DNA from: Comamonadaceae bacterium UBA2121
GTDB lineage: Bacteria > Pseudomonadota > Gammaproteobacteria > Burkholderiales > Burkholderiaceae_C
Assembly: GCA_002331385.1 (NCBI GenBank)
Contig: DCYB01000008.1
Location: 27,128 to 91,127, forward strand
Length of the DNA stretch: 64,000 bases
Reading direction: 5' to 3'
Shown: piece by piece, positions 51,454-60,114 of the stretch
Layout of the letters: every line of letters starts with the position of its first letter
How positions within the stretch are numbered: position 1 is the stretch's first letter
Notes under the pieces: generated by a model
Databases searched by the model: none
What the model was told of the DNA's origin: nothing
The model's input: only the letters and a program-made list of their open reading frames with translations
Position numbers and translations under genes: made by a program

Positions 51454-52284
51454 ATGCGCCCAATGCACACCCATACGATTTTTGTCATCTCCGATGGCAC
51501 TGGCATTACAGCCGAGACGTTCGGCACCGCCATCATGGCCCAGTTCGACACCAAGCCACGCCTGATCCGGATCCCGTTCGTGGACTCCATCGACAAGGTG
51601 CATCAGGCAGTCCGTCAGGTGAATCATGTGGCCGAGGTGGAAAATAAAAAACCCATCGTCTTCACCACGCTGGTGAATCAGGAAATGCTCGATCTGATCG
51701 AAACCCAGTGCAAGGGCAAGGTGTTCGACATGTTCGGCACGTTCGTGCGACCGCTGGAAGTGGAACTGGGCCAACGCTCATTGCATCGTGTGGGCCGGTT
51801 TGCCGACATCAGCGAGAGCAAGGAATACCTGGAGCGCATGGAGGCCATCAACTACACGCTGGCGCACGACGACGGACAGACGCACAACGATCTGACCGGC
51901 GCCGACGTGATCCTCGTGGGCGTGAGCCGCAGCGGCAAGACGCCGACCAGCCTGTACCTTGCCATGCAGTTCGGCCTGAAGGTCGCCAACTACCCGCTCA
52001 TTCCCGAAGACTTCGAGCGCAAGCAGCTGCCCCCAGCACTGGAGCCTTATCGCAAGAAGCTGTTCGGCCTCACGATCGACCCGGCGCGGCTGTCCAGCAT
52101 CCGCAATGAACGCCGTCCAGATTCGAAGTACGCCAGCTTGCAGAACTGCCGCTACGAAGTGTCAGAGGCCGAAGCCATGATGCGCCGCTCGGGCATCAGT
52201 TGGCTGTCCAGCACCACCAAGTCGATCGAAGAGATCGCCACGACCATCTTGCAGGAAGTGCTGCCCCAGCATCTGGGGCACTGA
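51454..52284 (+). CDS. ppsR: PEP synthase regulatory protein (pyrophosphorylase/kinase)
   Basis: A 276-residue DUF299 protein that inactivates PpsA by ADP-dependent phosphorylation and reactivates it by phosphate-dependent pyrophosphorylation. The P-loop is GVSRSGKTPTSLYLA and the N-terminal signature is FVISDGTGITAETFG. A TATACT -10-like box lies 27 bases upstream of the ATG. The divergent arrangement with ppsA is the standard gene pairing. A second ATG three codons in (MHTHTIFV) is an alternative start. Confidence 0.94.
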   Translation: MRPMHTHTIFVISDGTGITAETFGTAIMAQFDTKPRLIRIPFVDSIDKVHQAVRQVNHVAEVENKKPIVFTTLVNQEMLDLIETQCKGKVFDMFGTFVRPLEVELGQRSLHRVGRFADISESKEYLERMEAINYTLAHDDGQTHNDLTGADVILVGVSRSGKTPTSLYLAMQFGLKVANYPLIPEDFERKQLPPALEPYRKKLFGLTIDPARLSSIRNERRPDSKYASLQNCRYEVSEAEAMMRRSGISWLSSTTKSIEEIATTILQEVLPQHLGH

Positions 52285-52353
52285 CACGGATACTGACACC
52301 GCCGCGCGCGAGCGCTCCCCGCCGCGACGGCGGGGGACGGACACACCCGGTCT

Positions 52354-52551
52354 TCAGTCCTTGTTCTTCAGCGGGCAGGAGCTAATGCCCAGCAGCGGAT
52401 ACGCCGGGCAGAAGCGGAAGATACCGGTCAGCAGCGGAATCACGCCCAGCCAGCCCCACCAGCCCACGGTGTTGGTGCCGGCCAGTGCAATCAGCACGAC
52501 ACCGATGATGATGCGAAGTGCGCGGTCGATGCCGCCTACATTGAATTTCAT
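52354..52551 (-). CDS. DUF2892 (YgaP-like) small membrane protein
   Basis: A 65-residue protein with two membrane helices (ALRIIIGVVLIALAGTNTVG, and GWWGWLGVIPLLTGIFRFC) and cysteines in FRFCPAYPLLGISSCPLK. The fold matches the membrane part of rhodanese YgaP, here without a rhodanese domain. It is 74 bases downstream of the ArsR-type regulator and shares its strand, so the two are likely one operon with a role in sulfide/persulfide handling; this comes from the YgaV-YgaP parallel. Confidence 0.82.
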   Translation of the reverse strand: MKFNVGGIDRALRIIIGVVLIALAGTNTVGWWGWLGVIPLLTGIFRFCPAYPLLGISSCPLKNKD

Positions 52552-52625
52552 GGTCTTTCCCTTTCTCACGTTGATTGAAACCGTCGCCGCCGTGACCGCC
52601 TCGCGGCACACGATCGACCTCCCTC

Positions 52626-52940
52626 TCAAGGGCAAAAAATCTTCTTGAGCGCCGCAATCAGCGTCGCCACCTCCGGGTTGGCGATGCGGTAGTGCAGGCT
52701 TTGCGCCTCGCGCCGAAACGCCACCAACCCCTCTCCGCGCAGCTTGGCCAGATGCTGCGACAGCGCGGACTGGCTCAGTCCGACGTATTCGTTGAGCCGA
52801 CCCACGGTCATCTCGCCGTGCTCCAACAGCAGGCACAGCACCAGCAACCGGTGCTCGTTACTCATCACCCGCAACCAAGCAGTGGCCTGCAACGCGCCCT
52901 CCTTCATGAACGCACGTACTGATTCTTCAACGGACGACAT
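52626..52940 (-). CDS. ArsR-family repressor, BigR/YgaV-like
   Basis: A 104-residue winged-helix regulator. The HTH is in GRLNEYVGLSQSALSQHLAK and the wing follows LRGEGLVAFRREAQSLHYRI. Two cysteines match the persulfide-sensing pair of BigR/SqrR proteins: the one in LLVLCLLLEHGEMT and the one near the C-terminus in KKIFCP. It probably represses its own operon and the DUF2892 gene until sulfane sulfur links the cysteines. The ATG at MSSVEES is preferred; a GTG four codons earlier is possible. A double palindrome lies just upstream. Confidence 0.85.
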   Translation of the reverse strand: MSSVEESVRAFMKEGALQATAWLRVMSNEHRLLVLCLLLEHGEMTVGRLNEYVGLSQSALSQHLAKLRGEGLVAFRREAQSLHYRIANPEVATLIAALKKIFCP

Positions 52941-52960
52941 GCGCCACGACACCTTTGTAA

Positions 52961-52996
52961 AAATTAGTTAGACCTAATTTAGCGAAGCCTAAATTA
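52961..52996. promoter_or_regulatory. Double palindromic operator of the ArsR-type regulator
   Basis: Two inverted repeats with 6-base spacers lie 21 bases upstream of the regulator start: AAATTAG-N6-CTAATTT (52961-52980) and TAATTTAG-N6-CTAAATTA (52975-52996). They share half-sites and match the AT-rich operators of BigR/SqrR-like proteins. Confidence 0.75.
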
Positions 52997-53180
52997 ATGT
53001 CAAGCCGACTTCCGGCCCTTGGACGCAATCCGCTGCGCGATAACAGCGATCTCTTGATTTTTGTCTACTTTTTAATATTCTATATTTTTATATACTATAG
53101 GCAAGTTCTGCCGCTGTCCATCCCCAAGGACAGGCAGTCCTTCTCAATCATTGACCCTCGCACAGGAACGGAATCAAGGC

Positions 53181-53534
53181 ATGTCCACGACCAGCTACAC
53201 AGAACTCACCCGCAACATCTCCGGCAACCTCGCCACCATGCACAAGGAACTGACGCCTGTCATGAAGGGCTTTGGCGATCTGTCGCGCGCTGCCATGGCG
53301 CCGGGCGCGCTCGACGAGAAAACCAAGGAGCTGATTGCCTTGGCCATCGGCGTCGCCAATCGTTGCGATGGCTGCATCGGCTTTCACGTCAAAGCGCTGG
53401 TGCGCATGGGCGTGACTGCCGAAGAGTTCAATGAAATGCTGGGCGTGGCCGTCTACATGGGCGGCGGTCCCTCGCTGATGTATGCAGCCAACGCCGTGGC
53501 CGCTTTCAAGGAATTCACCCAGCCCGCCGCCTGA
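53181..53534 (+). CDS. Carboxymuconolactone decarboxylase family protein (AhpD-like)
   Basis: A 117-residue protein of the CMD/AhpD superfamily. The redox/active pair CxxC with histidine is in NRCDGCIGFHVKALV, a sign of a peroxidase-linked thiol protein rather than a lactone decarboxylase. The rest is the all-helical CMD repeat. The start at MSTTSYTELT is chosen. The leader (53050-53100) is very AT-rich and probably carries the promoter. The role with peroxiredoxins is inferred. Confidence 0.85.
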   Translation: MSTTSYTELTRNISGNLATMHKELTPVMKGFGDLSRAAMAPGALDEKTKELIALAIGVANRCDGCIGFHVKALVRMGVTAEEFNEMLGVAVYMGGGPSLMYAANAVAAFKEFTQPAA

Positions 53535-53558
53535 ATGCCCTCGGCAGTGCGCGCTGCT

Positions 53559-54377
53559 TCAGGCCGCGCGCACTGCCGCTTGCGTGCTGAACAGGAACTG
53601 CCGCACCCCATCCCTGCCGCACACCGGCTCGCCACACATTCCCCACACGCGCTGCAACAGCTCAGGCTGCAGCACATCGTGCACCGCGCCGCATTCAGCA
53701 TGGGAGCCATCCAGCACCAGCACATCGTCGGCGTAACGCAACGCGAGGTTGACATCGTGCACTACGGCAATCACACCAATTCCCTGATGGCGACACCAGG
53801 AGCGCAGCAGACCCAAGGCGCGATGCTGGTGCGACAGATCCAACGCCGCCGTGGGCTCATCCAGTAGCAGCCAGCGCGCCTGATCGCCGGTGAGCGGCTC
53901 CCACATTTGCGCCAGCACCCGCGCCAGATGCGTGCGTGCGCGTTCTCCTCCAGACACGGCATGGATGCTGCGTCCCGCAAGGTGGGCCACCTCCGTGAGC
54001 GCCATGGCCCGCAGGAGGATGCCGTCCTCATCCAGCGCAGGCCGGTGCCGGTGCGGATAGCGCCCCAACTCGACGACTTCCTGCACAAGAAAATCAAACG
54101 CCACGCTGCCATCCTGCGACATCACCGCGCGCCGCTGCGCCAATGCCTGCGCGCCGAACGAGGACAGCGGCGCCCCATCCAGGCGCACCTCGCCCGACTG
54201 CGGCGCGCGCTCGCCCGTCAGTATCGACAGCAAGGTGGACTTGCCCGCCCCGTTCGGCCCCAGAATCGCAGTGAAACGACCGGCACGAAAGCACATGTCG
54301 ACCGTCGCCAGGCGCGGTCCACGTGCCATGCCGACGCCGAGCGCCCGGCACTCGATGACGCCGAAATCTGCGTTCAC
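53559..54377 (-). CDS. hmuV: Haem ABC transporter ATPase
   Basis: A 272-residue ABC ATPase. Walker A is GPNGAGKST, the signature is VSGGERARTHLARVLAQ, Walker B with the catalytic Glu is WLLLDEPTAALD, and the switch His is in VVHDVNLAL. These follow HmuV. The GTG start overlaps the permease stop by four bases (GTGA). It powers HmuU-mediated haem import from HmuT. It ends the hmuRSTUV set. Confidence 0.93.
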   Translation of the reverse strand: MNADFGVIECRALGVGMARGPRLATVDMCFRAGRFTAILGPNGAGKSTLLSILTGERAPQSGEVRLDGAPLSSFGAQALAQRRAVMSQDGSVAFDFLVQEVVELGRYPHRHRPALDEDGILLRAMALTEVAHLAGRSIHAVSGGERARTHLARVLAQMWEPLTGDQARWLLLDEPTAALDLSHQHRALGLLRSWCRHQGIGVIAVVHDVNLALRYADDVLVLDGSHAECGAVHDVLQPELLQRVWGMCGEPVCGRDGVRQFLFSTQAAVRAA

Positions 54378-55480
54378 ACCTTGCTCCTGAACTGCCGCAG
54401 CATCAGCAAGAACAACGGCACGCCGATGAACGCCGTCAGCACCCCCAGTGGCAATTCCGCCGGTTGCACGATGGTGCGCGCAACCGCATCGGCCAACACC
54501 ACGAGCACGGCCCCCAAAATGGCCGATCCGGGTAGCACGACACGGTGATCCGGCCCCGCGATGAGGCGCACCCAATGCGGCGCGATCAGCCCGATGAAGC
54601 CAATGATGCCGGTGGTCGCCGTCACCGCGCCAACCGCCAGCGCCGCCACCAGCACCGCCCGGCGTTTGATGCGCTCGACCGGCACGCCCAGGAGGGACGC
54701 CTGCGCTTCGCCTAGCGCAATCGCATTCAATGGCCGCGCCAGCGCCAAGCCACACACCAGACTCGTCCCCACGGCAAGCCACACCAGCATCACCGCAGAC
54801 CAGCGCGAAGCGCCCAGACTGCCGAGCAACCACATCTGCAAGTTGCGCAGTTGCTCGTCGGTGGAGATGAAGCTCAAAAATCCCAGCCCCGCGCCCGCCA
54901 ATGCATTCACCGCGATTCCGGCGAGCAACATCAGCCCCATGCGCGTCGCTCCCTGCGCCTGCCCCAACATATAGATCAACAAGGTGACCGCCAAACCGCC
55001 TCCAAACGCCATGACCACCAACGTCCAGCTCCCGAGCGTGCGCGGCAATTCAGGAAACCACACATTGCCCAGAACGATGGTGGCGCCCGCCGCCAGGGCA
55101 GCGCCACTGCTCACTCCGATCAACCCGGGATCGGCCAGCGGATTGCGAAACAGTCCTTGCAGCATGGCGCCGGCCAATCCCAACCCTGCACCCGCCGCCA
55201 CGCCCATCAGCAAACGCGGCAAGCGGATATTGAAGAACACCAGATGATCCGCCTGTGGTGATTGCGCTCCCAGCGCCGCCTCCCACACCAATTGCGCGAT
55301 GCGCGCGGGCGCGATGCCATACGCGCCGCTTGCGCTGCCAACCATGAACGCTATCAGCAGCAATGCGCCACCCAGCGCGAGTGTGTGCGCTCGGCTCAAA
55401 CGTCCATGTGCACGCGGACATCGCAGCGCCAGTCGGGGTCTGCCGGGCATGGGCGCATCGGATTTGTAAATGCTCGACAT
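54374..55480 (-). CDS. hmuU: Haem ABC transporter permease (FecCD family)
   Basis: A 368-residue BtuC/FecCD-type permease with about ten helices. Typical segments are IRLPRLLMGVAAGAGLGLAG, ANALAGAGLGFLSF-like repeats, and GIIGFIGLIAPHWVRLIAGP, which includes the coupling region to the ATPase. The last helix region is in LPLGVLTAFIGVPLFLLMLR. It overlaps hmuV by four bases and is ten bases after hmuT, all as one operon. Confidence 0.93.
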   Translation of the reverse strand: MSSIYKSDAPMPGRPRLALRCPRAHGRLSRAHTLALGGALLLIAFMVGSASGAYGIAPARIAQLVWEAALGAQSPQADHLVFFNIRLPRLLMGVAAGAGLGLAGAMLQGLFRNPLADPGLIGVSSGAALAAGATIVLGNVWFPELPRTLGSWTLVVMAFGGGLAVTLLIYMLGQAQGATRMGLMLLAGIAVNALAGAGLGFLSFISTDEQLRNLQMWLLGSLGASRWSAVMLVWLAVGTSLVCGLALARPLNAIALGEAQASLLGVPVERIKRRAVLVAALAVGAVTATTGIIGFIGLIAPHWVRLIAGPDHRVVLPGSAILGAVLVVLADAVARTIVQPAELPLGVLTAFIGVPLFLLMLRQFRSKV

Positions 55481-55490
55481 GGTCTGTGCG

Positions 55491-56366
55491 CTACGCCGTC
55501 AGTGCCAGCATGCGCTCGTGCGTTGTCCGCACGGCATCCGGCAGACGCGGACCGAATCCGAGCAATTGGCTGGCCTCCAGACTCACCAGCGCCCTTCTCT
55601 GGAACGCCGGGGTGAGCGCCAGTTCCGGCCGCTTCCAGAAGGCCTCCTCACCACCGAGTGCCTCGATGCCTTGCGTGGTGTTGAGCAGCACGTCGGGCGC
55701 CGCCGCTGCCATGGCTTCCGCCGTCAGCGCGCGGTAGCCCTTGAATTCGGTGATGGCGTTCCGCGCACCCGCAAAGCGGATCAGTGCATCTGCCGCTGTG
55801 CCCTGTCCCGCCACTTGCGGCGCGCCCGCATGCGAGAGCATGAAGAGCGCGCGCGGCCTGCGCACCGCCCGTGCCACTTGTGCGCGCACCTGTTGCCAGC
55901 GCTCATCGAGCAACCCCTGCAACGCTTCGGCTTGCTGAACGCGCCCCGTCACACGGCCCGCCAATTGCACCTTGGCTTGTACCTCGGCCCAGTCGTGTCG
56001 CACGGGCACCAGTTCCACCCGCACTCCCGCCTGCCGGATCTGGTCGATGGCCACTGCGGGTCCGGCTTCCTGCGTGCCGATGACCACATCAGGGCGCAGC
56101 GACAACACCCCCTCCGCCGCCAACTGGCGCATGTAGCCCACCTTGCGCGTGCGCGTGGCCGCTTCGGGATAGAGGCTCGTGGTGTCGGTTCCCACCAATT
56201 GCTCTTGTGCATCCAGCAAGTAGATGATCTCGGTGAGCGCTCCGCTGAGCGAAATCAGCCGCTGCCCGGCTGGCGCGGACCACGACAGCGCAGGCAACGC
56301 CGCCGCTGCCACGCCCATCCATTGCAGGCTGGTTCTGCGATCGATCCGTGCGTGCATCGCGCTCAT
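55491..56366 (-). CDS. hmuT: Periplasmic haem-binding protein
   Basis: A 291-residue periplasmic binding protein with a signal sequence (MGVAAAALPALSWSAPA) and two alpha/beta lobes joined by a long helix. The ligand-side phrases RLISLSGALTEIIYLLDAQE and GTDTTSLYPEAATRTRKVG are typical of HmuT/ChuT. A tyrosine in SLYPE is at the place of the haem ligand of these proteins. It hands haem to HmuU. The start overlaps the hmuS stop (ATGA). Confidence 0.92.
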   Translation of the reverse strand: MSAMHARIDRRTSLQWMGVAAAALPALSWSAPAGQRLISLSGALTEIIYLLDAQEQLVGTDTTSLYPEAATRTRKVGYMRQLAAEGVLSLRPDVVIGTQEAGPAVAIDQIRQAGVRVELVPVRHDWAEVQAKVQLAGRVTGRVQQAEALQGLLDERWQQVRAQVARAVRRPRALFMLSHAGAPQVAGQGTAADALIRFAGARNAITEFKGYRALTAEAMAAAAPDVLLNTTQGIEALGGEEAFWKRPELALTPAFQRRALVSLEASQLLGFGPRLPDAVRTTHERMLALTA

Positions 56367-57484
56367 GCTGCCAGCTCCTCGGCGTTCAGCACCCGTGGGA
56401 GCCGCGCGACCAGATCACGCCAACTCTCCAGCTCGGGCCGGCCGGGCTTGCGCTCGCCAAAGAACATGGCCATCAGGTCGCCATGCGTATCGAACACCTC
56501 CACCGACGTGACGATCCCGTCCGCCGTAGGCTTGTGCACGACCCACGTCGCACCGATCAGATCAGTGCGCAGATGCAGATTGAAGCCCGGATCCATGACG
56601 TTGATCCACCGCACGCCCGAAGGTGTGTCCAGCGGCTGGATGTTATGCACTGGACCGGTATGGATCTGGATGCAGCCAGGGCTTGGTACGAACACCATGA
56701 TCGAGACGGCGTCGAGCGCCGCGTGGTTGAGCAATTGCGTCGTGGTCGAGTTGGGCAGGCGCTCGGTGAATTCGCCATGCACCATCCGGAACGCCTGCTG
56801 CCGCTCTGCACCAAAGCGTTTGAGCATGTCGAAAAATTCGTGCGTATCCTGCATGGCCGCCCACGCGGCGCGCAGTCCCTCGCGGTCAATGGTGGCATCG
56901 TCGGCGCTGCTCTCGCGCGGCAAGGCATGGCAAAAAGCCGCATCCGCCTGCGGCTGCGCAAACCGTTCGACCAGCGCATTCCATGCCGCCAGATCCGTTT
57001 CCTCCCGCGCAAACACCTTGTGCACTGCTACGCCATGCGCGTCAAAAAACTGGAGGCTGTGCATGGAGGGGCGCTGCGGATTCGCCGCCATTTCGGTCAC
57101 CGCAAAGCCCGCGTGCCAATGCGCAAAGAAGATACGCAAATCGATCTCGCGCGACAGCGCCAGCCCGATCTGCCCTTGCGCCGACAGCTTCTGATAGATA
57201 CCCGTTTTCTCGTGCACCGTCGATTCGTTGCGCGTGAGCGCCATGACGGTCCCGCACGCTTTCAGCGCCTTGAGCAGATCGAGCCATTCGTTCTTCAATG
57301 GCACGACAGTCAACGGCAGATCATGTGCCCCCACGTGTGCCGCGATCACCGCGCCTTCGGGCAGGCCCAGCGCTTGCGCCGCATCCTTGGCGCGCAGCCC
57401 GCTGCGCCGCTTCTGTGCAAAGTCGCTGCGCACCTGCCGTGCATTCACTGCATAGAGGGGAGTGGTCATGGATTCCTTGTTCAT
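56363..57484 (-). CDS. hmuS: Haem-degrading/haem-carrier protein HmuS
   Basis: A 373-residue cytosolic HmuS/ChuS/HemS-type protein, two repeated halves of a beta-sheet fold. Matches include GAVIAAHVGAHDLPLTVVPL, MALTRNESTVHEKTGIYQKL and the second-half WINVMDPGFNLHLRTDLIGA. It accepts haem from the importer and either stores it or opens the ring. The ATG at MNKESMTTPL is chosen; a later ATG (MTTPL) is possible. It is 78 bases from hmuR. Confidence 0.93.
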   Translation of the reverse strand: MNKESMTTPLYAVNARQVRSDFAQKRRSGLRAKDAAQALGLPEGAVIAAHVGAHDLPLTVVPLKNEWLDLLKALKACGTVMALTRNESTVHEKTGIYQKLSAQGQIGLALSREIDLRIFFAHWHAGFAVTEMAANPQRPSMHSLQFFDAHGVAVHKVFAREETDLAAWNALVERFAQPQADAAFCHALPRESSADDATIDREGLRAAWAAMQDTHEFFDMLKRFGAERQQAFRMVHGEFTERLPNSTTTQLLNHAALDAVSIMVFVPSPGCIQIHTGPVHNIQPLDTPSGVRWINVMDPGFNLHLRTDLIGATWVVHKPTADGIVTSVEVFDTHGDLMAMFFGERKPGRPELESWRDLVARLPRVLNAEELAA

Positions 57485-57562
57485 CGCAGTAGCTCCGTTG
57501 CGAATGCGCGGCGGGCGCGCTGTGGGTGGAAGTGGGTGAGTTGTTTTCCTGTCGCAATGCGC

Positions 57563-59827
57563 TCAGAAATCCTTTACCAGCGTCACGCGTGCGTGGCGCC
57601 CTGGCTGGCTGTAGGCGTCGGCGATGGTGGTGTTCGAAGCCAGACTGCGCACATCGGACCAGCGCCAGTACTTCTTGTCGGTGAGGTTGTAGACGCCCAC
57701 GTTCAGCCGCAGATCCGACTGGATGCGCCATTGCGCGCTCAGATCCAGCACCGTGGCCGATGGCGACAACCAGGCTTGGTCGCCTGCGCTGGCATCCTTG
57801 GCTTTCTTGCCCCACCAGCGCGACGCTGCCAGATGCACGCCGAACTCTGGCCGCTCATAGCGCACGCCCAGCACCAACTGCTGCGGCGACACGGTGTCCA
57901 GGGGCTTGTGGCTCTTCGTGTCCTTGCCCTTGGTGTAGCCATATGCGGCATGGGTCTGCCACTTGCCGCCGACGAATCGGCCCCACTCGTAATCGCCCTT
58001 TACCTCGAAGCCGCTGATGCGCGCCCGGTTCACGTTGATGGACTGGAATATGGCCGGGTTGTTGCGATTCCCGGGTTGGCCCGCGACCAGTTGCTGATCG
58101 AGAATGAAGTCCCTGTAGCGCCCCGTGAAGACCGCAGCATCCAGGCGCAGCGCCTGCATGCGACCACGCACACCGAGCTCGAACGTCTGGCTTTTCTCGG
58201 GCTTCAGATCGGGGTTGGGAATGTTGCGATAGTGGGCAATCGGGTTCTCGAAAAAGGCATTCACCTGCCCCGCATTCGGCGCGCGGAATCCGGCGGCGTA
58301 GTTGCCGTAGACCGCCCATGCGCTGGTGGCCTGCAATATCGCCCCCAGTTTGGGCGTGATGGCCGAATCCGAGTTGTTCACCACCGGCACGGCAAAGCCC
58401 GTCTGGCTCGCATCGAGCTTGTAGTGCTCGGCGCGCACACCCGGAGTGATGGTCCAGGCGCCGTGGTGCAGATCGGCCTGCGCGAACAAGGCGGTCGAGG
58501 TCTCCGTCGTATCAGGGAAGCGCTTGAGCGGAAAGGATTCGCCCGTTGGCGGTGTGATGCCGTTCTGCTCGTTCAGCACCTTGTTGCGCAGATAGTCGAT
58601 GCCATACGTGAGCTTGGCATCCATGCCCGCCCAGCTCAGCCGCTTACCGGCCTGGGCGTGCAGTTGCAGCGCCTCTTCGTCGTAGGTCACGTCGCGTTCG
58701 CGATAAGGCAGCTTCACGCGGGTTTCGGTCACGAATTCACGCGCATCCGACTTCTGGTAGCTCGCCATCAGTTGCAACTCATCCGCCACTGCCGTGTCCA
58801 GCGCACTGAACGAGGCTTGCCATGTCGCGCGCCAACGGTCCATGTCCGTGCGCGCCACCGAATTGCTCACGGCCGCGCTGCGTGCGGACAGCAAATCGTA
58901 ATCGGCACGCTTGTCCACCTGCTCCAGCGTGAACACGTGCTTGTGCACGGCAGACGGCGTGTAGACCAGTCGCCCCATCAGCGAGTGGCTGCGGTCCTTT
59001 TGCGGATTGGGCGTGGTGCGCTGTGTGCCTGCGATGTCGCGCTCGCCCATGTTCTCCAGCGCATCGGCGCGCCCGACGCCGGCCGCGAGCAGCCAACTCC
59101 ATTCGGAATGAAAGCGCCCTGCAAGCATGGCACCGATGCGCTTGCCGTCGTCCGAACCGTCATAGCCCGCAGTGACCCGTCCGCCCAGCGTGCGGCCTTC
59201 GCCCAGCACGTCCTGCGGCTGCGCGGTGATGAAGTTGACCAGACCGCCCATGCCATCGGAGCCATACAAGGCTGGCGTGGAGCCGCGCAGGATTTCCACC
59301 CGGCTGATCAACCCCAGATCAATGTAATCGCGCCCAAACGCATTGGCCGAAAACGCATAGCTGTGCGGCTGGCGCACGCCATCCACCAACATCAGCACCC
59401 GATTGCCATCCAGCCCGCGAATGTTGAAGCCGCTGTTCTGGTCGCGCCCTCCCGAGCCGCTGGCCAATGTGAAGCGCGCTGGTGAGCGCGGCACCTCCAC
59501 GTTCGGCATTTGCAGGGTCAGCTCGCGTATGTCGCTGATCTGTCCCTGCTCCATCTGCCGCGCGTTGATCACGTCCACCGTCATGGGCAAGGCGTCCGCA
59601 TCCTGCTCCTGCCGCGTGGCACTGATCACCACCTCCTTGAGCGATGGCGTTGCGCCCTGCGGCGCCGATTCGGCCGCCTGGACAGATGCGCCCGGCGCAG
59701 TCTGGGCGTACACGGAAGGGACCGCGATCCCGCCGCACAGAATGGCGCTGGCACAGGCCAGCGGATGCAGCGTGCAACGACGCGATAGTGGAAGCGAACG
59801 TGACAATGAACCAACAGCGCTGACCAT
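57563..59827 (-). CDS. hmuR: TonB-dependent haem/haemoglobin receptor
   Basis: A 754-residue outer-membrane receptor. The signal peptide (SAILCGGIAVPSVYAQ) precedes a TonB-box-like KEVVISAT, a plug domain with NVEVPRSPARFTLAS and a 22-strand barrel. The FRAP motif (AAGFRAPNAGQVNAFF) and the NPDL motif (NIPNPDLKPEKSQTFELGV) frame the conserved histidine in PIAHYRN; together these mark haem receptors. It is first in the operon, with a Fur-box-like site about 120 bases upstream. Confidence 0.95.
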   Translation of the reverse strand: MVSAVGSLSRSLPLSRRCTLHPLACASAILCGGIAVPSVYAQTAPGASVQAAESAPQGATPSLKEVVISATRQEQDADALPMTVDVINARQMEQGQISDIRELTLQMPNVEVPRSPARFTLASGSGGRDQNSGFNIRGLDGNRVLMLVDGVRQPHSYAFSANAFGRDYIDLGLISRVEILRGSTPALYGSDGMGGLVNFITAQPQDVLGEGRTLGGRVTAGYDGSDDGKRIGAMLAGRFHSEWSWLLAAGVGRADALENMGERDIAGTQRTTPNPQKDRSHSLMGRLVYTPSAVHKHVFTLEQVDKRADYDLLSARSAAVSNSVARTDMDRWRATWQASFSALDTAVADELQLMASYQKSDAREFVTETRVKLPYRERDVTYDEEALQLHAQAGKRLSWAGMDAKLTYGIDYLRNKVLNEQNGITPPTGESFPLKRFPDTTETSTALFAQADLHHGAWTITPGVRAEHYKLDASQTGFAVPVVNNSDSAITPKLGAILQATSAWAVYGNYAAGFRAPNAGQVNAFFENPIAHYRNIPNPDLKPEKSQTFELGVRGRMQALRLDAAVFTGRYRDFILDQQLVAGQPGNRNNPAIFQSINVNRARISGFEVKGDYEWGRFVGGKWQTHAAYGYTKGKDTKSHKPLDTVSPQQLVLGVRYERPEFGVHLAASRWWGKKAKDASAGDQAWLSPSATVLDLSAQWRIQSDLRLNVGVYNLTDKKYWRWSDVRSLASNTTIADAYSQPGRHARVTLVKDF

Positions 59828-59947
59828 GCTTCAAGCCCCTTTGCTCTGTGCAATGCAAGGAAGATAGAAAGCTGGCTTGGGCAGGACTGCTTGCGGCAAA
59901 GGCCGCAAAACGCCACTCCCAGTTGCTGGCTGACCGATGAATTATAT

Positions 59948-59966
59948 GCGAATGATTCTCATCAAA
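59948..59966. promoter_or_regulatory. Fur-box-like site upstream of hmuR
   Basis: The 19-mer around GCGAATGATTCTCATCAAA matches 12 of 19 positions of the Fur consensus with an intact AATGAT core and TCAT on the other side. It lies 121 bases upstream of hmuR. Repression by iron-loaded Fur is expected for haem uptake. Confidence 0.6.
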
Positions 59967-60023
59967 TTTAATGCCACCACGATGTGCGCGTTGAATTTCA
60001 CGCGCTCTCAGCCGCAGAAAAAC

Positions 60024-60068
60024 AAAACGCACGACCCTGGTTCAGGATCGTGCGTTTTCTCTTTTTTG
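60024..60068 (-). terminator. Terminator of the ahpC-ahpF operon
   Basis: An 11-bp stem AAAACGCACGA / TCGTGCGTTTT with an inner CCTG-CAGG helix lies after the ahpF stop on the minus strand and is flanked by T runs on both strands, so it can also stop transcription from the plus strand. Confidence 0.85.
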
Positions 60069-60114
60069 CGCCTACCGTCAGCCGGATACCAGCACCGGCC
60101 TCAGGCCATCGTGA

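Noticed and set aside
56348..59485. 1045-residue frame antisense to hmuS and hmuR
   Set aside because: It crosses two well-supported genes on the other strand and its sequence is basic and low in structure.
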